5,632 nt of DNA from Candidatus Phaeomarinibacter sp. (GTDB taxonomy: Bacteria > Pseudomonadota > Alphaproteobacteria > CGMCC-115125): positions 1-5,632 of the forward strand of contig JANQMQ010000266.1 in assembly GCA_028279995.1 (NCBI GenBank), written 5' to 3'. Each line of letters opens with the position of its first letter. The stretch's first letter is position 1. Positions 1 to 5,632 of this stretch are shown one piece after another. Below the pieces are notes generated by a model that saw only the letters and a program-made list of their open reading frames with translations, did not search any database and was not told the DNA's origin. Position numbers and translations under genes: made by a program.

Positions 1-623
1 AAGATGCGGTTGTCCGTCAGCAGGCCTTCAATATCATTCATCAGCTGCGGAAACTCTTCGCAGAATGTCCAGATATCATCCAGCAGTTCCGGCGGCAGAT
101 CCTGATGGACACCACCGGGGCGGAAGTAAGCTGCGTGCATACGGCTGCCAGAGGCGCGCTCGTAGAACACCATCAGTTTCTCGCGCTCTTCAAAGCCCCA
201 CACCACCGGCGTCATGGCGCCTACATCCAGCGCCTGGGTGGTGATGTTGATCAGGTGCGACAGCAGGCGGCCGATCTCGCAATAAAGCACGCGAATGAGC
301 TGGCCGCGCTTGGGCACCGTGATGCCGTGCAGACGCTCAACAGCCATGGCAAAGGCGTGCTCCTGGTTCATCGGCGCCACGTAGTCGAGGCGATCCAGAT
401 AGGGCACGGCCTGGAGGTAAGTCTTCTGCTCCATCAGCTTTTCGGTGCCGCGGTGCAGGAGACCGATATGTGGGTCAACGCGCTCGACGACCTCACCGTC
501 CATCTCCAGCACGAGACGCAGCACCCCGTGGGCGGCCGGGTGCTGGGGACCGAAATTGATGGTTATGTTGTCGGTCTTGTCGGTGTCGTCACCGGCGGGG
601 ACGTTTGTCGGGGCAATGTTCAT
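1..623 (-). CDS. nuoD: NADH-quinone oxidoreductase subunit D (49 kDa), 5' part, cut by window edge
   Basis: NuoD is a peripheral-arm subunit of respiratory complex I. With NuoB it forms the quinone pocket next to Fe-S cluster N2, on the cytoplasmic side of the inner membrane. The frame is open from the ATG at 623-621 to the left edge, giving 207 codons, about half of the usual length near 400. Visible family signatures are [13 protein letters not shown] (about residues 24-36), GLLHRGTEK (54-62), PYLDRLDY (74-81), MNQEHAFA, and a conserved block ending LLTDNRI at the edge. By family knowledge H32 and Y81 match the His and Tyr that bind the quinone headgroup. The start is firm: it shares ATGA with the nuoC stop (4-bp overlap), and a GGAG lies 8 nt upstream inside nuoC (632-635), consistent with translational coupling. 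The rest of the gene lies beyond position 1. No frameshift or odd residue was seen. Confidence 0.97.
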   Translation of the reverse strand, partial: MNIAPTNVPAGDDTDKTDNITINFGPQHPAAHGVLRLVLEMDGEVVERVDPHIGLLHRGTEKLMEQKTYLQAVPYLDRLDYVAPMNQEHAFAMAVERLHGITVPKRGQLIRVLYCEIGRLLSHLINITTQALDVGAMTPVVWGFEEREKLMVFYERASGSRMHAAYFRPGGVHQDLPPELLDDIWTFCEEFPQLMNDIEGLLTDNRI

Positions 624-1252
624 TTGGGCTGCTCCGCCTTTTCGTCGCCGGGAAGCACATACTCGGCCCCTTCCCACGGGCTCATGTAATCGAAGCTGCG
701 GAACTCCTGCATCAGCTTCACCGGCTCATAGACGACTTTCTTCTGCTCGTCGTCATAGCGAACCTCGTAATAGCCGGTCAGAGGGAAGTCCTTGCGCAGG
801 GGGTGTCCTTCAAAGCCATAGTCGGTCAGCAGACGGCGCAGATCCGGGTGACCGGCAAACTGAACGCCGTACATGTCCCAGACTTCCCGCTCCTGCCAGT
901 TGGCTACCGGATAGACCGATACACAGCTTGGCACCAGGGTCTCCTCGTCTGCCTCGAGCTTCACGCGGATGCGCTGGTTCAGCGTCATGGACAGCAGGTG
1001 ATAGACCACATCAAAGCGGCGTCGGCGGGCGGGATAGTCAACACCTGTAATGTCGATCAGCGTGGTGAATTCGCAACCCGTGTCATCGCGCAGAAACTTC
1101 AGCACCCGGACGATTTCGCCCGCGGGAACCGTAATGGAGAGTTCGCCATATGCGACCTCGTGACCGTCGACCAACTCACCCAGTCCGGCGGAGATATGAT
1201 CCGCAAGATCGGTGAGTGTTTCATCGCTGGGCATCACGTCAACAATCGACAT
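620..1252 (-). CDS. nuoC: NADH-quinone oxidoreductase subunit C (30 kDa)
   Basis: NuoC is a 210-residue structural subunit of the complex I peripheral arm. It carries no cofactor and packs against NuoD and NuoB. The 30-kDa subunit signature is clear: [14 protein letters not shown] (residues 117-130), followed by the [17 protein letters not shown] block and RKDFPLTGY (about 135-161). The N-terminal alpha/beta domain includes [12 protein letters not shown] (63-74) and YHLLSM (84-89). It is a stand-alone protein, unlike the fused NuoCD of enterobacteria, which fits an alphaproteobacterium. The ATG at 1252 is preferred because an in-frame TAA lies only seven codons upstream with no start codon between; M7 is a less likely alternative. 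The ribosome site is weak (GGCGAAAG upstream). The gene follows nuoB after 85 bp and its TGA overlaps the nuoD ATG by 4 bp. Confidence 0.97.
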   Translation of the reverse strand: MSIVDVMPSDETLTDLADHISAGLGELVDGHEVAYGELSITVPAGEIVRVLKFLRDDTGCEFTTLIDITGVDYPARRRRFDVVYHLLSMTLNQRIRVKLEADEETLVPSCVSVYPVANWQEREVWDMYGVQFAGHPDLRRLLTDYGFEGHPLRKDFPLTGYYEVRYDDEQKKVVYEPVKLMQEFRSFDYMSPWEGAEYVLPGDEKAEQPK

Positions 1253-1337
1253 GGCTTGCTTTCGCCGTTCTTGTTACCGGCTGCATGACGGCAGCCTTGG
1301 GGCAGGATGTATCAGGCCAAAGGCCGATACGAATGGG

Positions 1338-1940
1338 TCAGCGCACAATCGTGCTGGTACGCCGGATCTTCTTTTGCAGTTGCAGAATGCCGTACAGCAG
1401 CGCTTCCGCGGTCGGCGGGCAGCCGGGCACATATACGTCCACCGGGACGATACGGTCGCAGCCCCGCACGACGGAATAGGAGTAGTGGTAGTAGCCGCCG
1501 CCATTGGCGCACGACCCCATGGAAATGACATAGCGAGGCTCCGGCATCTGGTCGTAAACCTTGCGCAGGGCTGGAGCCATCTTGTTGGTCAGGGTTCCGG
1601 CAACAATCATGACGTCTGACTGTCGGGGGCTGCCACGCGGCGCAAAACCGAAACGCTCAACGTCATAACGCGGCATCGATGACTGCATCATTTCCACGGC
1701 GCAGCATGCCAGACCAAATGTCATCCACATAAGCGAGCCGGTACGGCCCCATGCGATGAGATCGTCAAGGCTTGTGACGACAAAGCCCTTGTCGTCCATC
1801 TCTTCGGTGATCTGGCGAACGAGCGGATCATTGTCCGCATCAGATGGTTGCGGCGCGCGCGCCAGATAACCGGTTCTGGGGTCGATGAGGTCTGCAGACC
1901 CTTCCGGGACCAGAACACCGTCTTTGCTCTCTATTCCCAT
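1338..1940 (-). CDS. nuoB: NADH-quinone oxidoreductase subunit B (PSST, cluster N2)
   Basis: NuoB binds the terminal [4Fe-4S] cluster N2, which passes electrons to quinone at the junction of the peripheral arm and membrane. The protein has 200 residues. The N2 ligands are all present: the tandem C79-C80 in [10 protein letters not shown]144 in MGSCANGGG and C174 in [12 protein letters not shown], with the unusual adjacent-cysteine pair typical of this subunit. Other family blocks are [18 protein letters not shown] (63-80), [19 protein letters not shown] (91-109) and [12 protein letters not shown] (112-123). The first 45 or so residues are variable and acidic, as often seen in alphaproteobacterial homologues. 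The ATG at 1940 overlaps the nuoA 3' end by 10 bp, and a purine-rich GAAGAAGGG lies about 9 nt upstream, which supports this start. No defect is visible. Confidence 0.98.
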   Translation of the reverse strand: MGIESKDGVLVPEGSADLIDPRTGYLARAPQPSDADNDPLVRQITEEMDDKGFVVTSLDDLIAWGRTGSLMWMTFGLACCAVEMMQSSMPRYDVERFGFAPRGSPRQSDVMIVAGTLTNKMAPALRKVYDQMPEPRYVISMGSCANGGGYYHYSYSVVRGCDRIVPVDVYVPGCPPTAEALLYGILQLQKKIRRTSTIVR

Positions 1941-2296
1941 TCAAGCGCACCCTTCTTCCACTCATAGACAAAGCCCACTGTCAGGATGCCGAGAAACACC
2001 ATCATGGACCAGAAACCGAACATGCCGATCTCTCCCAGGGAAATAGCCCAGGGAAACAGAAAAGCGACTTCGAGGTCGAAGATGATGAAAAGGATCGCAA
2101 CAAGATAAAACCGCACGTCGAACTTCATGCGCGCATCATCAAAGGCATTGAACCCGCACTCATAGGCAGAGAGTTTTTCCGGGTCGGGGTTGGACGGCGC
2201 AAGGATCATTGGCGCGACAAGAAAGGCCGTCACCAGCACAATGGAGATGCCAAGGAAAATGACGATCGGCAGATAGTTGGCAAGAAGCTCAGGCAT
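1931..2296 (-). CDS. nuoA: NADH-quinone oxidoreductase subunit A (ND3 homologue)
   Basis: NuoA is a small membrane subunit of complex I, homologous to mitochondrial ND3, sited where the membrane arm meets the peripheral arm. It has 121 residues, the usual length, with three predicted transmembrane helices at roughly 8-30, 61-83 and 92-112. The long loop between helices 1 and 2 carries the conserved SAYECGF motif (43-49), and helix 2 starts with [14 protein letters not shown] and contains [11 protein letters not shown] (73-83) with its conserved acidic residues D74 and E76. C47 corresponds to the ND3 loop cysteine known from the mammalian active/deactive transition. It is the first gene of the nuo operon here, preceded by a candidate promoter at 2435-2462 and a leader of about 130 nt. 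The ribosome site is modest (CAGGG upstream of the ATG). Its stop lies inside nuoB (10-bp overlap). Confidence 0.97.
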   Translation of the reverse strand: MPELLANYLPIVIFLGISIVLVTAFLVAPMILAPSNPDPEKLSAYECGFNAFDDARMKFDVRFYLVAILFIIFDLEVAFLFPWAISLGEIGMFGFWSMMVFLGILTVGFVYEWKKGALEWE

Positions 2297-2375
2297 GGCC
2301 CTGTCTTAAACGTGTTTGCCGGAACATGAGAAGCCACATCCCGGAGCCCGGCCACTTCGCCGCGCCTGTTTCTCT

Positions 2376-2421
2376 GGTTGCCTCGCAAAACCACAAAAAC
2401 AGAGGCGATTCACTTGCAACC
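2376..2421 (-). repeat. Inverted repeats in the nuoA 5' leader
   Basis: In the predicted nuoA leader, GGTTGC (minus strand, 2421-2416) can pair with GCAACC (2381-2376), and GCCTC (2406-2402) with GAGGC (2384-2380). The two share two bases, so a stem of 5 + 4 bp with an 11-nt bulge on one side can form around a U-rich loop. No match to a known riboswitch was recognised. Whether it forms or matters is unknown. Confidence 0.3.
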
Positions 2422-2434
2422 GGAATTCGCCGCC

Positions 2435-2462
2435 ACTATATCCGCGCGCCGCCGCATTTCAA
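2435..2462 (-). promoter_or_regulatory. Candidate sigma70-type promoter of the nuo operon
   Basis: On the minus strand, TTGAAA (2462-2457) is followed after 16 bp by TATAGT (2440-2435), one mismatch from consensus in each hexamer. The spacer is very G+C rich. The implied start site near 2428 gives a leader of about 130 nt before the nuoA ATG. It is the best promoter match I found in the 495-bp nuoA upstream region. Activity is inferred only. Confidence 0.55.
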
Positions 2463-2558
2463 CGCGTTCCGGGAGTGGAATCGCAGCCTTTTTCGCATGG
2501 CGAGACTGCGCCAGACGCATGTGAGCGCCCGTGTTGCGAGGCGTTATCAACAACCCGC

Positions 2559-2580
2559 AAAAATCACGCCTTTCCGGCGC
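2559..2580 (-). terminator. Weak terminator-like hairpin downstream of tRNA-Asp
   Basis: On the minus strand GCGCC (2580-2576), loop GGAAA, GGCGT (2570-2566) forms a 5-bp stem with one G-U pair, followed after GA by five T (2563-2559). It lies about 210 nt past the tRNA-Asp 3' end and about 100 bp before the nuo promoter, so it could insulate the two units. The stem is short, so this is tentative. Confidence 0.3.
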
Positions 2581-2712
2581 ATCCAGGCACCGGCATACCC
2601 GCGCGTCCGACTAGGTCTTCGACCCGATGGATCGTTCTGTTTCATGCCGAAAAGACTGCACGGTTCACAGGCAGACAGGTCAGCGAGCGCGGCCGGTATT
2701 GAGTATCAAATA

Positions 2713-2760
2713 TTGAGGGAAACCTGTTCGATGGGGCTGCAAAATCATTACAGCCCTCAA
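2713..2760 (-). repeat. Overlapping, mutually exclusive inverted repeats after tRNA-Asp
   Basis: Two perfect inverted repeats share an arm. TTGAGGG at 2713-2719 pairs with CCCTCAA at 2754-2760, and GGGCTG at 2734-2739 pairs with CAGCCC at 2751-2756. The shared CCC (2754-2756) means only one can form fully at a time. Neither is followed by a T-run on the minus strand. This may be a processing or termination element of the tRNA-Asp transcript, or chance. Confidence 0.35.
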
Positions 2761-2791
2761 CGCGGCCCACCATTTCCAGACTGATCGAAAA

Positions 2792-2868
2792 TGGCGGGAG
2801 TGACGGGACTCGAACCCGCGACCTCCGCCGTGACAGGACGGCACTCTAACCAACTGAGCTACACCCCC
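2792..2868 (-). tRNA. tRNA-Asp (anticodon GTC)
   Basis: This is a complete 77-nt tRNA gene with an encoded 3' CCA. The acceptor GGGGGTG pairs with CACTCCC (one G-U), the discriminator is G as usual for tRNA-Asp, and the D arm is GCTC-AGTTGGTTA-GAGT. The anticodon stem CCGTC/GGCGG closes the loop CTGTCAC with anticodon GTC at 2834-2832 (minus strand), reading Asp codons GAC/GAT. The T arm carries the standard TTCGAGT loop. It sits just after the histidine kinase gene on the same strand, with its own promoter overlapping the kinase stop. Four T follow the CCA directly (2791-2788). Confidence 0.98.
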
Positions 2869-2911
2869 GCGTAAGGGCCCCGCAGGCGCGGTTTCACGCT
2901 GCGGAGCGGCG

Positions 2912-2940
2912 TGTCTAGGGCACCCCAAAGGGGGTGTCAA
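2912..2940 (-). promoter_or_regulatory. Probable tRNA-Asp promoter overlapping the kinase stop codon
   Basis: On the minus strand a perfect TTGACA (2940-2935) is followed after 17 bp by TAGACA (2917-2912), a modest -10. The predicted start near 2905 gives a leader of about 37 nt before the tRNA. The -35 contains the TGA stop (2939-2937) of the upstream kinase gene. The spacer holds a perfect 6-bp inverted repeat, listed separately. Confidence 0.6.
2921..2936. repeat. Perfect inverted repeat in the tRNA-Asp promoter spacer / kinase 3' end
   Basis: CACCCC-AAAG-GGGGTG is a 6-bp perfect inverted repeat with a 4-nt loop, directly after the kinase stop codon and almost entirely between the -35 and -10 of the tRNA-Asp promoter. 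As RNA it could be a hairpin at the end of the kinase transcript, but there is no following T-run on the minus strand, so it is not a standard intrinsic terminator. Confidence 0.45.
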
Positions 2941-5441
2941 GCACTGCCCTGCGCGAAAGCTGTGGATTTCTGCTCACCACCCTCATTTGTCTTGTTCTGG
3001 CAGTGTTTGTGAAGGGCAATCGCAAGCGCTTTCACCGATATCGGCTTGGGCACGAAGTCACTCATGCCCGCGGCGAGATAGTCTTCCTTTGTACCGCGCA
3101 TGGCATGGGCCGTGATCGCAATAATGGGTACGTGCCGGTTCAGATCCCTCTCCTCTTCGCGGATCAACCGTGTCGCCATCACACCGTCGATGTTCGGCAT
3201 CTGGATGTCCATCAGAATGGCGTCGTACAGGCTGTCTCGAGCGGCTTCAACAGCTTCGGCCCCGTCTTCGACCATGTCGAACGTGTATCCCAACCGGGCT
3301 ACCATGGCGGTGATGACACGCTGATTGACGGCGTTGTCTTCAGCAATGAGCACATGGGGTTTATCAGCGGTGCGTTCCGTCGCCGCGACAGGACCGTTGA
3401 CGCCGGTGCGCGTCGGCATTGGTTCTGGCCGGAGCTCGTCGCGAGGCGCAACGGGTGTTTCGACCGATTTGCCGCTATCCGTGGCTTCGGCAGTGCCGTC
3501 GGCTTCTTCTGTGTAGTCAATGGTGAACCAGAACGTGCTTCCCGCCCCTGGCTGACTCTCAACGCCGATGATGCCTCCCATGCGCTCTGCCAGCTGCTTG
3601 CAGATGGCCAGCCCGAGACCTGTTCCGCCGAATTCCTCAAACGTGCTGCCCGTGGCCTGCGTATAGGGTTCGAACAGCTTGGCCTGAACATCTTTGGCAA
3701 TACCAATGCCTGTGTCCTCAACAGCGAAATGCAATTGGGGTTGCCCCTTTGGCCCCTCGATCTGCTTCATATGCACGCTGATGCTGCCGGAATCCGTGAA
3801 TTTGAGGGCGTTGCCGATCAGGTTTGAGATGATCTGACGCAAGCGCACCTTGTCGGCGATGATGGCCTGGGGAATTCGCGGGTCCACGTCCAGGAAAATC
3901 CCCATGTCGCGCTGGGCGGCCGCCGGTGCGAACAGATGGATGACACCCTGCACTGCATCATAGGGTTTGAAAGTGACCGGGTTTAGCTCAAGGCGGTTAG
4001 CACCGAGTTTTGACAGATCAAGCAGGTCATCGAGGATCGCCAGAAGGCCGCGGGCGCTGTCTCCGGCGATGTCCGCCAAGGGTTGCTGATCGGAATTGAG
4101 ATTGGCATCGGAAAGCAGCTCCAACATGCCGATGATGCCGTTGAGCGGTGTACGCAACTCATGGCTAACCGTGGCAACGAATGTCGACTTGGCCTTGTCT
4201 GACTCGACAGCGTCCGCTCTCGCCTGCCGCAACTGTTCTTCTGCCAGCCGCCTTTGTGTGATGTCGCTTACCGCACACACCACACGGCTGGGATTACCGC
4301 TCTCATCAAAGGCCGCAACGGCCTTGACCCCGACCCAGCCCTCACTTCCATCCTGACGCCGAATGCGCACCTCGGCTTCGCAGCGATCTCCTGTTTCGAA
4401 GGACCGATCAACCAGAGCGTAGAAGTCCTTCTTGTGGTCCGGATGGATGAATGACCTGACGGCTTCGACATCAAGCATGTCGGCGGGGTCGGTGATACCA
4501 AGGATTTCCTTCATGCGTGGGGACATGAAAATCCTAGGCGCACCAAAGTCCCAGTCCCACAGGCCATCCTGGGATGCATCCACGACCATACGCAGACGTT
4601 CCTGGGCGAGTTGTGTTGCCTGCGCTTTGCGGCGCTCAGCCGTCACGTCCTGAAACACCCCGAACAGCTGGCCGGCGTCCAGCGTGTTCCTGGTTTCCAC
4701 TTCGCCTCTGGAGACCACATGGCGGATTTCGCCGTTGGGCCGAACCAGCCGCAGATCGAACTCAAACGGCTCACCGGTCTCAAAACTGTGATGCATGTGG
4801 TCAATCACATGCTGGCGATCGTCTGGATGGTAGCCGTCTATAGCCTGATCGATATCGACGCCACCGGGACCGCGCTCAATGCCGTGAATCTCATACACAC
4901 GATCAGACCAGAGCACTTCGCCGGAAGCGACATCGTACTGCCAGTATCCGGTCTTGCTGATGTTCTGAATTCTGTCGAGCAGAGTCTTGTGGCGGGCACT
5001 TTCAATGATCGCCTGACGTTCGGCGGTTGTATCGGTCAGGCAGGCAAAGAGGGTGTTTGTGCAGCCCGGCACACGCTTGAACTCAAGCCGCACTGATCGA
5101 TGCGGCTGTGCTGAACATGAAAGATCCATGCTCATGGCCCCATCCTTCATGCCGGCCATGGATGTAATCCAGCGGATGCTGTCGTTGGCTCCCTTGAAGG
5201 CACCGATCCAGCCGTCGCCAAGCAGGTCTTCACGCTGCATTGCAAGCAGCGTGCAGGCACTGTCCGATACAGCCACACAACGTCCCTGTGCATCGATCAA
5301 CAATGTAGGTCCTGGCAGCCAATCAATGTGCCGCAGAACATCAGGCGCAGATGTGCTGCCCGGTTCTGTGTCTTGATCCTCGACAGTCACTACGGCCCCC
5401 ACACAATACAAAGCCAGTACCGGCCTTATTGACCGGAACAC
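2937..5441 (-). CDS. Hybrid sensor histidine kinase: three PAS, HisKA, HATPase, receiver domain
   Basis: This is an 834-residue hybrid kinase of unknown signal. In order: a divergent PAS (about 34-145); two PAS_3-like domains (about 152-270, with GYWQYDVASGEVLWSD and YHPDDR; and 283-400, with DGLWDWD and FIHPDH); a helical linker; HisKA with SHELRTPLNG, phospho-acceptor H427; HATPase with N box NLIGNALKF (540-548), G1 DTGIGI (576-581), F box LFEPYTQ (589-595) and G2 GGTGLGLAI (605-613); a Pro/Glu/Thr-rich linker (about 641-693); and a receiver with E701/D702, phospho-acceptor D745 in LMDIQMPN, T777 and K799 in VPKP. All catalytic residues are present. No clear transmembrane pair exists, so it is probably cytoplasmic. 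The first codon is GTG with AAGAGG only 3 nt upstream; GTG at codon 18 (5390-5388), behind a G-rich run, is an alternative start. No response regulator or Hpt gene is adjacent, so its output partner is elsewhere. Confidence 0.93.
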   Translation of the reverse strand: MFRSIRPVLALYCVGAVVTVEDQDTEPGSTSAPDVLRHIDWLPGPTLLIDAQGRCVAVSDSACTLLAMQREDLLGDGWIGAFKGANDSIRWITSMAGMKDGAMSMDLSCSAQPHRSVRLEFKRVPGCTNTLFACLTDTTAERQAIIESARHKTLLDRIQNISKTGYWQYDVASGEVLWSDRVYEIHGIERGPGGVDIDQAIDGYHPDDRQHVIDHMHHSFETGEPFEFDLRLVRPNGEIRHVVSRGEVETRNTLDAGQLFGVFQDVTAERRKAQATQLAQERLRMVVDASQDGLWDWDFGAPRIFMSPRMKEILGITDPADMLDVEAVRSFIHPDHKKDFYALVDRSFETGDRCEAEVRIRRQDGSEGWVGVKAVAAFDESGNPSRVVCAVSDITQRRLAEEQLRQARADAVESDKAKSTFVATVSHELRTPLNGIIGMLELLSDANLNSDQQPLADIAGDSARGLLAILDDLLDLSKLGANRLELNPVTFKPYDAVQGVIHLFAPAAAQRDMGIFLDVDPRIPQAIIADKVRLRQIISNLIGNALKFTDSGSISVHMKQIEGPKGQPQLHFAVEDTGIGIAKDVQAKLFEPYTQATGSTFEEFGGTGLGLAICKQLAERMGGIIGVESQPGAGSTFWFTIDYTEEADGTAEATDSGKSVETPVAPRDELRPEPMPTRTGVNGPVAATERTADKPHVLIAEDNAVNQRVITAMVARLGYTFDMVEDGAEAVEAARDSLYDAILMDIQMPNIDGVMATRLIREEERDLNRHVPIIAITAHAMRGTKEDYLAAGMSDFVPKPISVKALAIALHKHCQNKTNEGGEQKSTAFAQGSA

Positions 5442-5562
5442 CTGCCTCTTGAGCGCAACACGATTGGGTGAAGGCTATGTCTCAAAGGTAAAGGGGCGGC
5501 TAAGCACGGCAACGCAATTGCTCGGCTGCAGATATTCGCAGTGCTGGTGTGTTCGGGATAAA

Positions 5563-5632
5563 TGGTGGGCGGTGACGGGCTCGAACCGCCGACCCTCTCG
5601 GTGTAAACGAGATGCTCTTCCAGCTGAGCTAA
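5563..5632 (-). tRNA. tRNA-Val (anticodon TAC), 5' end cut by window edge
   Basis: Seventy nucleotides of a tRNA gene are present, including the encoded CCA (5565-5563). The first six acceptor bases lie beyond the window. D arm GCTC-AGCTGGAA-GAGC, anticodon stem TCTCG/CGAGA, loop TTTACAC with anticodon TAC at 5605-5603 (minus strand), and T loop TTCGAGC are all standard. The 3' acceptor strand ACCGCCC implies a 5' strand GGGCGGT. It reads GTA and other Val codons. It lies 121 bp before the kinase gene and on the same strand; no hairpin plus T-run follows it. Confidence 0.96.

Larger units (their letters stand above)
2297..2791. other. Non-coding intergenic region between tRNA-Asp and nuoA
   Basis: This 495-bp stretch has no convincing gene. 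The open frames crossing it on the plus strand (2316-2702 and 2326-2784) are Arg/Pro/His-rich, match no family I recognise, and run against all neighbouring genes. What it does hold is a candidate nuo promoter (2435-2462), foldable leader sequence (2376-2421), a weak terminator-like hairpin (2559-2580) and a set of competing inverted repeats (2713-2760) downstream of tRNA-Asp. No transposon ends or long repeats were seen. Confidence 0.7.

Noticed and set aside
105..689. Plus-strand open frame of 194 codons at the left end
   Set aside because: It is antisense to nuoD; the minus strand reads NuoD without interruption from 623 to the edge.
605..1288. Plus-strand open frame of 227 codons
   Set aside because: It is the antisense shadow of nuoC, whose 30-kDa subunit signature is unmistakable.
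2544..2552. TTATCAACA, one mismatch from a DnaA box
   Set aside because: A single isolated copy with no cluster, no AT-rich unwinding region and no dnaA/dnaN-type neighbours gives no case for an origin.
2326..2784. Plus-strand open frame of 152 codons in the intergenic region
   Set aside because: Low-complexity Arg/Pro/His-rich product, no visible ribosome site, no recognised domain, and it overlaps the nuo promoter region on the opposite strand. High G+C makes such chance frames common.
2680..2940. Minus-strand open frame of 86 codons reading GVAQLVRVPSCHGGGRGFESRHS in the middle
   Set aside because: This peptide is the well-known false translation of a tRNA gene; the frame runs straight through tRNA-Asp (2792-2868).
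2934..3827. Plus-strand open frame of 297 codons
   Set aside because: It is antisense to the receiver/HATPase part of the kinase, resembles no family, and the minus-strand frame has complete domain signatures.
5514..5521. GCAATTGC palindrome between tRNA-Val and the kinase
   Set aside because: An 8-bp palindrome alone is expected by chance at this length scale, and no promoter was recognisable around it.
1..5632. Search by eye for mobile elements, CRISPR repeats or an undescribed gene system
   Set aside because: No transposase or integrase, regularly spaced repeats, target-site duplications or unknown gene cassettes were found; all coding sequence belongs to known families.

Overview
The window looks like a piece of an alphaproteobacterial chromosome. 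The basis is the translated complex I subunits (separate nuoC and nuoD rather than a fused nuoCD, and strongly conserved proteobacterial/mitochondrial-type signatures), the tRNA sequences, and the style of the PAS-rich hybrid kinase. I cannot name the genus from this sequence alone.

Every supported gene is on the minus strand, so transcription runs from high to low coordinates. In that order: a tRNA-Val(TAC) cut by the right edge (5563-5632); a 121-bp spacer; a large soluble hybrid sensor histidine kinase with three PAS domains, HisKA, HATPase and a receiver domain (2937-5441, GTG start); tRNA-Asp(GTC) (2792-2868), whose likely promoter overlaps the kinase stop codon; a 495-bp intergenic region with a good sigma70-type promoter and a leader of about 130 nt; then nuoA (1931-2296), nuoB (1338-1940), nuoC (620-1252) and the first 207 codons of nuoD (1-623), which leaves through the left edge.

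The nuo genes form an operon start. nuoA/nuoB overlap by 10 bp and nuoC/nuoD by 4 bp (ATGA), while nuoB and nuoC are separated by 85 bp containing two small inverted repeats. NuoB, NuoC and NuoD build the peripheral arm next to the membrane, including the terminal cluster N2 and the quinone site. NuoA is the small membrane subunit at that interface. All catalytic or ligand residues I could check are present. The kinase is an orphan here: no response regulator or Hpt gene lies next to it, and nothing in the sequence ties it to complex I beyond position.

I see no mobile element, CRISPR array, toxin/defence gene or undescribed multi-gene system. The points worth a second look are small-scale: the kinase placed between two tRNA genes, a palindrome inside the tRNA-Asp promoter that coincides with the kinase 3' end, alternative pairings downstream of tRNA-Asp, and foldable elements in the nuoA leader and the nuoB-nuoC gap.
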